A DNA stretch of 5,022 nucleotides from Minisyncoccota bacterium (lineage in GTDB: Bacteria; Patescibacteriota; Minisyncoccia; Minisyncoccales; Minisyncoccaceae). Both the position numbers and the translations under genes were made by a program. The stretch spans positions 1 to 5,022 of the forward strand of contig JAQTWS010000043.1 in NCBI GenBank assembly GCA_028689175.1. The letters are read 5' to 3'. Numbering within the stretch: the stretch's first letter is position 1; each line of letters starts with the position of its first letter. This document shows, one piece after another, positions 1 to 4,385 of the stretch. The notes beneath the pieces are model-generated. The model made no database searches and was not told the DNA's origin. It worked only from the letters and a program-made list of their open reading frames with translations.

Positions 1-1
1 A

Positions 2-880
2 TTAGACAAAGAAGTTCCTCAAATAGAAATTAAAAAAGAAATCAGCGAAGAGGAAAAAATAACGAATATTGAGAATAAAATTAAGGATATAGAAAATCAG
101 CAGCTAGTTGCTAAAGAAAGGATTAAACCTTTTGAAAAAAATATTGAAAGAGCTCTTATTCAGATAGAAAATATAAAAGAAGAAATAAGGGGGATAAAGA
201 AAGAGGAAAGAGATATTAATAAAAAAAAGGAGGAAATTGAAATAAAAGAAAAAAGCGTAGAAGAAAATGAGAGAAGGTTCGTTGAAAAACAAAGATGGGA
301 ACTGGAAAAAGAAAGGGATCTTTTGGAGCAAAAAAGGTATTCAAAAGAAGATGAATTTAAATCTGTTAAGTTGCAGGTCAAAGAAATTGAACTAAAAAAA
401 GAAGAGCTAAGCAAGGAATTTTCAGATTTAGAGGAGAAAAAAAATGAATTAAAAAAACAGAAACAAATCATTTTTCTTCTAAAAGAAAAAGAAGCTTTAA
501 TTGAAGAACTTGATAATTTAAATAGTTTATACGAGAAAACAAGAGAAAACTTGTTTAAGAATAATGAGGAAAAAGAGGTTTTGAATAAGGAGCAAGAAGA
601 AATAATTAAACAAGAAAGAATTATAGAGCAAGAAATAGAAATTCTTGAAAAAAGAAATCAGGAAATCGACGATGTTATTCAAAAGAGAATAATTGAAGAG
701 GAAAGAAGAGAGTGGGAAGTTAAAAGAAGAACAATTGAAAAACAAAGATGGGAACTAGAAGATAAAATAAAGACGGTTAAAGAAAAAAGAGAGGAAATAA
801 AGGGAAACTATAGAAGAATGACCGAAGAAAAACAAAAACTGGAAGAAAAGATAAAGGAAATAGAAGCACAAATTACATGA
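2..880 (+). CDS. Long Glu/Lys-rich coiled-coil protein, 5'-truncated by window edge
   Basis: The frame is open from the first bases to TGA at 878-880, giving 292 visible residues; the true start lies before the window. Nearly the whole fragment is charged heptad-like sequence rich in E, K, I and L, with almost no Pro or Gly after residue 45, so it should form one or more long alpha-helical coiled coils. The octapeptide EKQRWELE occurs twice, at fragment residues 95-102 and 246-253, and a related RREWEVKRR precedes the second copy. Trp is rare in such coils, so these are probable conserved landmarks. No catalytic motif or membrane segment is visible. The next gene, a membrane micropeptide, starts inside this gene's stop (ATGA), so the two are probably translationally coupled. 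I do not recognise a named family. A structural or scaffold role is a guess from composition only. The missing N-terminus could hold a functional domain. Confidence 0.85.
   Translation, partial: LDKEVPQIEIKKEISEEEKITNIENKIKDIENQQLVAKERIKPFEKNIERALIQIENIKEEIRGIKKEERDINKKKEEIEIKEKSVEENERRFVEKQRWELEKERDLLEQKRYSKEDEFKSVKLQVKEIELKKEELSKEFSDLEEKKNELKKQKQIIFLLKEKEALIEELDNLNSLYEKTRENLFKNNEEKEVLNKEQEEIIKQERIIEQEIEILEKRNQEIDDVIQKRIIEEERREWEVKRRTIEKQRWELEDKIKTVKEKREEIKGNYRRMTEEKQKLEEKIKEIEAQIT
282..303 (+). repeat. First copy of 22-bp in-frame repeat
   Basis: A 22-bp stretch beginning TTGAAAAACAAAG and ending GGGAACT recurs exactly at 735-756, 453 bp (151 codons) downstream in the same frame. It encodes the EKQRWEL core. 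Exact conservation at the DNA level suggests an internal duplication or strong constraint on this coiled-coil segment. Confidence 0.8.
735..756 (+). repeat. Second copy of 22-bp in-frame repeat
   Basis: Exact copy of 282-303, again encoding the EKQRWEL core within the coiled-coil gene. The flanking codons differ (CTG GAA AAA after the first copy, CTA GAA GAT after the second), so the identity is local rather than a long recent duplication. Confidence 0.8.
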
Positions 881-987
881 AAAAACCTTCTCTATTTTCT
901 AAAATTTTAATACGATTATTTTGGTTTATTGTTTTTATTGCTTTCATATTGGCTATTGCTTCATTAGTTAGATTAATAATTTTATAA
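877..987 (+). CDS. 36-residue single-pass membrane micropeptide
   Basis: ATG at 877 overlaps the TGA of the upstream coiled-coil gene as ATGA, and the frame ends at TAA 985-987, 4 bp before the next gene's ATG. The peptide starts MKKPSLFSKILIRLF and continues as one uninterrupted hydrophobic helix (about residues 10-36) with only R13 and R32 charged. The positive N-terminus predicts a cytoplasmic N-terminus and a single membrane span. There is no Shine-Dalgarno match at normal spacing, so expression probably depends on coupling to the upstream gene. The tight packing between two genes and the complete hydrophobic design argue that it is real, not a chance frame. Function is unknown; anchoring the coiled-coil protein to the membrane is an inference from adjacency. 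Confidence 0.6.
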   Translation: MKKPSLFSKILIRLFWFIVFIAFILAIASLVRLIIL

Positions 988-991
988 AAGT

Positions 992-1360
992 ATGTTTGAT
1001 AAAGAATTTATAGAAAAACAAAAAAACAAATTAGAAAAACAAAAAGAAGAACTTGAAAGACTTCTTTCTGATTTTGCTTCTAAAGATGCAGATAGTAAGC
1101 ATAATTGGCGAACTAATTATCCTGATATAGCTCCTGATGAGCGTGATCCAGAGGATAGTGTGGATGAAGTTGAAGAGTATGTTGATCTTCTTCCTCAAGA
1201 ATATACATTAGAAGTTAAGTTAAAAAATGTTAATGAGGCTTTGGATAAAATAAAGAAAAGTACTTATGGATTTTGTGAAAACTGCGAAAGACCAATATCA
1301 AAAGAAAGACTTGAGGTAAATCCTTCTGCTAAGAAATGCAAGGAATGTATGGGGTTATAA
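992..1360 (+). CDS. TraR/DksA family C4 zinc-finger protein
   Basis: A complete 122-residue protein. Residues 1-30 form a charged helix, residues 31-65 an acidic linker (DERDPEDSVDEVEEY), residues 66-90 a second helix, and residues 95-119 the Cys4 zinc finger C95-ENC98 and C116-KEC119 with the family signature TYGFCENC...I...RLEVNPSAKKC. Known family members such as E. coli DksA bind the RNA polymerase secondary channel and alter initiation during stringent control. This short form has the finger and helices. Acidic residues lie between the two helices, but I cannot say that the exact tip aspartates of DksA are conserved. It is 4 bp downstream of the membrane micropeptide and is the last gene before a strong hairpin terminator, so it is probably in the same transcript. 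No Shine-Dalgarno is visible. The family call is firm; the precise role is open. Confidence 0.92.
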   Translation: MFDKEFIEKQKNKLEKQKEELERLLSDFASKDADSKHNWRTNYPDIAPDERDPEDSVDEVEEYVDLLPQEYTLEVKLKNVNEALDKIKKSTYGFCENCERPISKERLEVNPSAKKCKECMGL

Positions 1361-1363
1361 TTT

Positions 1364-1390
1364 AAACAGCCTTTTTATAGGCTGTTTTTT
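1364..1390. terminator. Hairpin terminator between convergent genes
   Basis: A perfect 8-bp stem AAACAGCC/GGCTGTTT (1364-1371 with 1380-1387) encloses an 8-nt loop and runs into a T tract to 1390. It starts 3 bp after the dksA-like stop, so it should end the plus-strand operon. The convergent peptidase gene stops at 1389 inside the T tract. Read on the minus strand, the same stem is followed only by TTTAAATT, so it would be a weaker terminator in that direction. Confidence 0.85.
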
Positions 1391-2255
1391 AATAAGAAAC
1401 TTTTGTTCCAATCCTATATTTTGCTAAAGGATTTGTTGCCCCTCTTACATCAAAATGCAAGTGAGACCCGTCTCCTCCCATTGAAATAACAAGTCCAGTA
1501 TTTCCCATGTATCCAATAATTTCTCCCTGAGCAACTTGTTCTCCTGGAACTACAGTTGAATATGATAAATGCCCATAATAAGTTACAACTCCATTTGGGT
1601 GTAAAATGGTTATGTAATTGCCAGATGGCCAAGCATATTTAGATTTTTGTACAATACCGGATGCTGCTGCAACGATAGCAGTTCCTTTTGCGCTAGCAAT
1701 ATCTATCGCATTATAATAATGAAGTCCATTTGTAATAATTCCTTTTGTAGGGCATATGAAATAATTGGAAGCAACATTGACATATCCTTTTGTAGAAGGA
1801 GTAGGGGTTACTATTTGGGGCATTTTACCATTTGGAATAAATAAGATATCTCCTATATATATATCGTTAACATCTGTAAGTTCATTAAATGCGATAATTT
1901 CATCCGAAGTTGATTTGAATTTTTTAGCAATAGAGGAAACTGTTTCTCCTCTTTCAACCATATGTAAGAGCCCTTCAGTTGGAAGAATGATAAGCTTTTG
2001 ATTTGGTCTAATTTTAGTAGTTTTGCTGATTTCATTAGCAAGTAGTATTGTTTCAAGTGATATATTATATTTTTCAGCAATGCTTGATAAGGTTTCTCCT
2101 TCTTTTACTAAGTGGTAGATTATATCTTTTTTTAATTTATCTTCATCTTTTTCGCTAAATTTAGCACCAAAACTCATGTTATTTATAAAAAGCGGGGAAT
2201 TATTAGAAGTTAAAACAATTCCATTTTCAATAAATGTATCCTGTGTGGTAACCAT
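1389..2255 (-). CDS. LysM-LysM-M23 family metallopeptidase (cell-wall hydrolase)
   Basis: From ATG 2255 the protein has 288 residues. Two LysM modules (about 45-92 and 97-142, each with a GET(L/V)SSIA core) should bind peptidoglycan. After a Pro/Thr-rich linker, an M23 LytM-type domain (about 165-288) should cleave peptide cross-links. Catalytic and zinc residues are visible: H179 and D185 in LHYYNAIDIA, H229 in YYGHL, and H265/H267 in SHLHFDV. H to D is six residues apart instead of the usual four (HxGxD), so the first zinc site has a two-residue insertion. The ATG at 2255 has no Shine-Dalgarno and would leave the protein without an export signal. The frame continues upstream through a clear membrane segment, so the true N-terminus is probably near 2417 (see the separate entry). 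It converges on the dksA-like gene and diverges from ksgA. Confidence 0.93.
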   Translation of the reverse strand: MVTTQDTFIENGIVLTSNNSPLFINNMSFGAKFSEKDEDKLKKDIIYHLVKEGETLSSIAEKYNISLETILLANEISKTTKIRPNQKLIILPTEGLLHMVERGETVSSIAKKFKSTSDEIIAFNELTDVNDIYIGDILFIPNGKMPQIVTPTPSTKGYVNVASNYFICPTKGIITNGLHYYNAIDIASAKGTAIVAAASGIVQKSKYAWPSGNYITILHPNGVVTYYGHLSYSTVVPGEQVAQGEIIGYMGNTGLVISMGGDGSHLHFDVRGATNPLAKYRIGTKVSY

Positions 2256-2474
2256 TATTTCTGGTGTTAAACTAACAAAAGCTTTTTCTTTAGATTCTAT
2301 AACTCTTTTATTGTTAAAATTAGAAATACTAAAATTAGCGATAATAACTCCCGCTAAAAATAAAATTAATATTCTTTTTTTATAGAAAATTTTATAAATT
2401 TTCTTTTTTGTTGATAAAACTTTTCCTTTAGAGGAAAGCTCTTCTTGAGTACTAATATTTCTATTACTTACTAA
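2256..2474 (-). other. In-frame N-terminal extension of the M23 gene encoding a signal anchor, lacking a canonical start
   Basis: The peptidase frame stays open for 73 codons above its first ATG and encodes a typical export N-terminus: a basic run KKKIYKIFYKKR, then the hydrophobic ILILFLAGVIIANFSI (about 2372-2325), then a polar linker. No ATG, GTG or TTG occurs in frame here. A TAA stop lies at 2477-2475, and an in-frame ATG lies just beyond it at 2486. The best-placed initiation site is TTA at 2417-2415, six bases after the Shine-Dalgarno-like AAAGGA (2429-2424), which would give MSTKKKIYKIFYKKR. One base change (TTA to TTG) would make a standard start. Possibilities are non-canonical initiation, a start-loss mutation, or a base-call error. 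Confidence 0.75.
2422..2437 (-). promoter_or_regulatory. Small hairpin covering the candidate M23 ribosome-binding site
   Basis: On the minus strand TTTCCT-CTAA-AGGAAA forms a perfect 6-bp stem with a 4-nt loop. Its 3' arm contains most of the AAAGGA that would serve the candidate TTA start at 2417. In the mRNA this would partly hide the ribosome-binding site. The structure is short and AT-rich, so it may be chance. Confidence 0.4.
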
Positions 2475-2490
2475 TTATGAATACATTTAA

Positions 2491-2520
2491 ATATTAACAG
2501 GTTTAAACTAAAAATGTCAA
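2491..2520 (-). promoter_or_regulatory. Sigma70-type promoter for the M23 gene
   Basis: On the minus strand there is a perfect -35 TTGACA (2520-2515), an 18-bp spacer, and a -10 TAATAT (2496-2491) preceded by TGT, an extended -10. Transcription should begin around 2486-2483. That coincides with an ATG at 2486 that opens a four-codon frame (ATG TAT TCA TAA) in phase with the peptidase. Confidence 0.75.
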
Positions 2521-2552
2521 GCAAAATATGCATTTTTTGTTTTAAAAAAATC

Positions 2553-2582
2553 TTTATAATTTTCTTAAAATTATGCTATAAT
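2553..2582 (+). promoter_or_regulatory. Extended -10 promoter for ksgA, predicted leaderless
   Basis: A perfect -10 TATAAT (2577-2582) is preceded by TGC, an extended -10, with a weak -35 TTTATA (2553-2558) 18 bp upstream. Only seven bases separate the -10 from the ksgA ATG at 2590, so the predicted transcription start falls on or next to the first base of the start codon. The interval 2487-2589 therefore holds two back-to-back promoters and little else. Confidence 0.75.
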
Positions 2583-2589
2583 CTAAATC

Positions 2590-3390
2590 ATGAGTAATTT
2601 AGAAGAGGCTAGGAAAATTTTAGATAAATATGATATTCATCCTAAAAAGTCTTTAGGGCAAAATTTTCTAATAGATCAGAATATTATTGATAAGATTATA
2701 AAAGCTACGCAAATTAAAAAAGAGGATAATATTTTAGAAATAGGACCGGGTCTAGGATTTATAACAAAAGAACTTGATAAGTATTCCTGTAATGTTTTAG
2801 CAATTGAGAAAGACACGCTTTTCGTTAAGATTTTAAATGAATATAATTTTAAAAATACAAAAATAATTGAAGCAGACATTTTAGATTATATTAAAAAGAA
2901 TGATATTTCTAATTATAAAATAATCGCTAACATTCCTTATTATTTAACCTCAAATTTAATTAGAAACTTGCTTGAAACCTATAATCAGCCTAAGGAAATG
3001 TATTTAGTTATTCAAAAAGAAGTAGGAAACAGAATTTGTAAAGATGTGAATAATATTTTATCAGTTTCTGTTAAATATTATGCTGATCCCAAAATTTGTT
3101 TTAATATTTCTAGAAATTCTTTTTGGCCAAGTCCTAAAGTAGATAGTTCTTTAATTAGAATTTCTCCTATTAAAAAATATGAAGAAGAGGATAAATTCTT
3201 TTTTAAAGTCATTAAAGCAGGTTTTTCTTCTCCAAGGAAGAAGCTAATTAATAATTTATCTTATGGGTTAAAAATTGATAAGAAAAAGTTAGACGAAATT
3301 TTTGAAAACAACAATCTCTCAAAGGATATTAGGGCAGAAAAATTATCTATTGAAGACTGGATTAAACTTAAGCTTGCTATTTTGATTTGA
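2590..3390 (+). CDS. rsmA: 16S rRNA dimethyladenosine transferase RsmA/KsgA
   Basis: A complete 266-residue protein, a normal length for the family. RsmA/KsgA uses S-adenosylmethionine to dimethylate two adjacent adenines in the 3'-terminal hairpin of 16S rRNA, late in small-subunit assembly. Signatures in order: PKKSLGQNFL (18-27), SAM-binding LEIGPGLG (49-56), acidic ribose-binding E73 in AIEKD, D96 in EADIL, catalytic NIPY (114-117), and FWPSPKVDSSLI (178-189), followed by the small C-terminal helical domain. The segment between KEVGNRIC and LSVSVKYYAD is several residues shorter than the common PGSKxYGxLSV form. The start at 2590 is supported by the MSNLEEARKIL N-terminus and by the -10 immediately upstream. 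There is no Shine-Dalgarno and no room for one in a leaderless transcript. No clear terminator follows; the next gene's -35 overlaps the TGA. Confidence 0.97.
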   Translation: MSNLEEARKILDKYDIHPKKSLGQNFLIDQNIIDKIIKATQIKKEDNILEIGPGLGFITKELDKYSCNVLAIEKDTLFVKILNEYNFKNTKIIEADILDYIKKNDISNYKIIANIPYYLTSNLIRNLLETYNQPKEMYLVIQKEVGNRICKDVNNILSVSVKYYADPKICFNISRNSFWPSPKVDSSLIRISPIKKYEEEDKFFFKVIKAGFSSPRKKLINNLSYGLKIDKKKLDEIFENNNLSKDIRAEKLSIEDWIKLKLAILI

Positions 3391-3415
3391 CAGCGTTTAT
3401 TATTAGTGTTATGAT
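3387..3415 (+). promoter_or_regulatory. Strong sigma70-type promoter for the zinc-ribbon gene
   Basis: A perfect -35 TTGACA (3387-3392) overlaps the ksgA stop codon. After an ideal 17-bp spacer comes -10 TATGAT (3410-3415), preceded by TGT, an extended -10. The start of transcription is expected near 3421-3423, giving a leader of about 50 nt. This is the best promoter in the window by consensus match. Confidence 0.8.
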
Positions 3416-3425
3416 TACATCATAA
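3409..3425. promoter_or_regulatory. 17-bp perfect inverted repeat over the -10, candidate operator
   Basis: TTATGAT-TAC-ATCATAA has 7-bp perfect arms around a 3-bp centre. It covers the whole -10 and reaches the predicted transcription start of the zinc-ribbon gene, a position where a dimeric repressor would block RNA polymerase. No regulator gene is recognised nearby. As RNA, only part of it would be transcribed, so a DNA-binding site is more likely than a hairpin. Confidence 0.5.
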
Positions 3426-3435
3426 TTAATTAAGA

Positions 3436-3462
3436 GTCTATTCTTTTTAAAAAAGTATAGAC
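3436..3462 (+). promoter_or_regulatory. Hairpin in the leader of the zinc-ribbon mRNA
   Basis: GTCTAT-T-CTTTT pairs with AAAAG-T-ATAGAC, with one internal T-T mismatch and a short AT loop. It lies inside the predicted leader and ends 9 bases before the ATG at 3472. No T tract follows, so it is not an ordinary terminator. It could stabilise the mRNA or affect translation. The leader shows no Shine-Dalgarno sequence. Confidence 0.5.
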
Positions 3463-3471
3463 AGCCAAAAA

Positions 3472-3645
3472 ATGAACGATCAAAATCATTTTGATGAGCG
3501 TAAGATGTATCAGGGAAATTGGACTTGTTCAGAATGTGGAGCAGAAATCAAAGAGCTTCCATTTGAGCCAAGCGGAGATAGACCTCTTTTATGTCGTGAT
3601 TGTCACAGACAGAAAATGCAAAAACGCAATCAAAGAAGATATTAA
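3472..3645 (+). CDS. 57-residue CxxC-CxxC zinc-ribbon protein
   Basis: The frame runs from ATG 3472 to TAA 3643-3645. The peptide has a short polar N-terminus, MYQGNWTC, then C19-SEC22 and C41-RDC44 separated by 18 residues (GAEIKELPFEPSGDRPLL), and a basic tail rich in R, K and Q. The pattern CxxCGxEIxxLPFxPxxxRPxxCRxC matches a widespread family of small bacterial and archaeal zinc-ribbon proteins, probably near Pfam zf-trcl (from memory). The basic tail suggests nucleic-acid or ribosome contact, an inference only. It has its own strong promoter with an operator-like palindrome and a hairpin leader upstream, and a bidirectional terminator downstream, so it is a regulated single-gene unit. 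Four well-placed cysteines in so short a frame make a chance ORF unlikely. Confidence 0.85.
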   Translation: MNDQNHFDERKMYQGNWTCSECGAEIKELPFEPSGDRPLLCRDCHRQKMQKRNQRRY

Positions 3646-3667
3646 TATTTAATATATTCAAAAAAAC

Positions 3668-3691
3668 AAAAGCCGCTAATAAGCGGTTTTT
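3668..3691. terminator. Bidirectional terminator containing the stop codon of the convergent gene
   Basis: AAAAGCCGCT-AATA-AGCGGTTTTT gives a 10-bp stem with one G-T pair. On the plus strand it ends in a T tract after the zinc-ribbon gene. On the minus strand the stem is followed by TTTTGTTTTTTT, an even better T tract for the convergent gene. The minus-strand stop TAG (3678-3676) and its last codons lie inside the stem-loop. Confidence 0.88.
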
Positions 3692-4236
3692 GTGTCTTGT
3701 AATACAATATAAATTCTAATGACTGATTCTTTTTTTGAATAAATAACTTTCATGGTTCCATTGAAAGATTTTTTTATTTTTCTTGCGATTTTTAAAGCTA
3801 ATTGGTTTTCAGTTGTGAATATATTCATTTTTCCATCATGGTCGTCATTTACTGATATAACCCTATCTTGAGAATCGTTTTTAAATCCTTTTTTACCCTT
3901 GTTTTTAATAGCATTAATGATATATTTTTTGATTTCGGGATTAACATTTCGAATTATTAATTCTCCTTCATACATATTATCTTCAATCATTTTACATGCA
4001 GGGCATATAGAAAAACCGTTATACTTGTTTTTTTTTATGTTTTTTTTAATTTCAGATTCATGGTGCCATGACCCTTGCCAGAGCATTGCATTGCATTTTT
4101 TGCAGATAATGATTCCTTTTTTACTTTTACCAAACTCGCTTTCTTCTTTTTTAGATTTTGGAAAGGATGCGGGAATACTTTTAGGAAGTAGATTTTTCAT
4201 AAAAGATTTAAAATTCGTTGAAAAATTATGCTTCAT
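3676..4236 (-). CDS. BCAM0308/NMD3-like zinc-ribbon protein
   Basis: A complete 186-residue protein. Residues 1-40 are a basic, Ser-rich, probably flexible N-terminus. The zinc ribbon has C45-KKC48 followed by a Trp-rich WQGSWHHES, then C78-PAC81. The rest (82-186) looks like an alpha/beta domain with FTTENQLALKIARKIKKSFNG and a C-terminal IRIYI strand. The order CxxC, GxW, CPAC, TTxxxLAxxI matches what I remember of the BCAM0308 family, related to the N-terminus of the ribosome-export factor NMD3. The biochemical role of bacterial members is not established to my knowledge. An in-frame TAA at 4257-4255 fixes the upstream limit, and ATG 4236 is the first start after it; M13 is an alternative. 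There is no Shine-Dalgarno. It is divergent from the HEAT gene, and its stop lies inside the shared terminator. Confidence 0.8.
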   Translation of the reverse strand: MKHNFSTNFKSFMKNLLPKSIPASFPKSKKEESEFGKSKKGIIICKKCNAMLWQGSWHHESEIKKNIKKNKYNGFSICPACKMIEDNMYEGELIIRNVNPEIKKYIINAIKNKGKKGFKNDSQDRVISVNDDHDGKMNIFTTENQLALKIARKIKKSFNGTMKVIYSKKESVIRIYIVLQDTKTAY

Positions 4237-4278
4237 AAATTTTTTATTTATTTTTTATACTTTTGATCCTTTAATTAT

Positions 4279-4287
4279 ATAATACCA
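4279..4287 (-). promoter_or_regulatory. Candidate extended -10 for the BCAM0308-like gene
   Basis: On the minus strand TGG-TATTAT (4287-4279) is an extended -10, and an overlapping TATAAT lies at 4279-4274. No good -35 is seen at normal spacing (TTCTGA at 17 bp is weak). The leader to ATG 4236 would be about 35 nt and very AT-rich. Confidence 0.45.
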
Positions 4288-4310
4288 TGCCCTTTTAAAA
4301 ATCAGAAGGT

Positions 4311-4339
4311 TTGAATTTTCTTTAAAATAGTATTATAAT
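4311..4339 (+). promoter_or_regulatory. Sigma70-type promoter for the HEAT-repeat operon
   Basis: -35 TTGAAT (4311-4316), a 17-bp spacer, and a perfect -10 TATAAT (4334-4339). Transcription should start near 4346, giving a leader of about 40 nt that carries the AGGTGAT ribosome-binding site. It is back to back with the minus-strand promoter at 4279-4287. Confidence 0.65.
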
Positions 4340-4374
4340 TATGATATACACTTTTATTAAAAAGTTCTTTTAAA

Positions 4375-4381
4375 AGGTGAT
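4375..4381 (+). promoter_or_regulatory. Ribosome-binding site that decides the HEAT gene start
   Basis: AGGTGAT is a perfect 7-base complement of the usual 16S 3' end (within GATCACCTCC). It sits 4 bases before TTG 4386. The alternative GTG at 4377 lies inside this motif and would have no ribosome-binding site of its own, so TTG 4386 is preferred. Confidence 0.7.
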
Positions 4382-4385
4382 TTCA

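Noticed and set aside
104..745. Minus-strand open frames across the coiled-coil gene, rich in Phe, Leu and Ser.
   Set aside because: They are the antisense image of Glu/Lys-rich codons (GAA and AAA read as TTC and TTT) and show no domain or initiation signal.
960..991. A separate promoter before the dksA-like gene (TATAAA at 983-988).
   Set aside because: No acceptable -35, and the element lies in coding sequence of the micropeptide; co-transcription from upstream explains the gene.
3388..3432. Reading TGA as glycine (as in Gracilibacteria/Absconditabacteria) so that ksgA continues past 3390.
   Set aside because: KsgA already has its normal length and C-terminus, the following sequence is a consensus promoter, and TGA also ends the coiled-coil and HEAT genes cleanly.
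3899..4282. A 127-codon plus-strand open frame with hydrophobic stretches.
   Set aside because: It is antisense to the BCAM0308-like gene, whose cysteine motifs and terminator are convincing; the hydrophobic look comes from antisense Lys codons.
4350..4376. Small AT-only stems in the HEAT leader (ACTTTT-ATTA-AAAAGT and CTTTTAAAAG).
   Set aside because: Short, almost pure A/T pairing expected by chance in this base composition; not strong enough to call regulatory.
4377..4385. GTG 4377 as the start of the HEAT gene.
   Set aside because: The GTG is part of the AGGTGAT ribosome-binding site that serves TTG 4386, and it has no site of its own. It remains possible but less likely.
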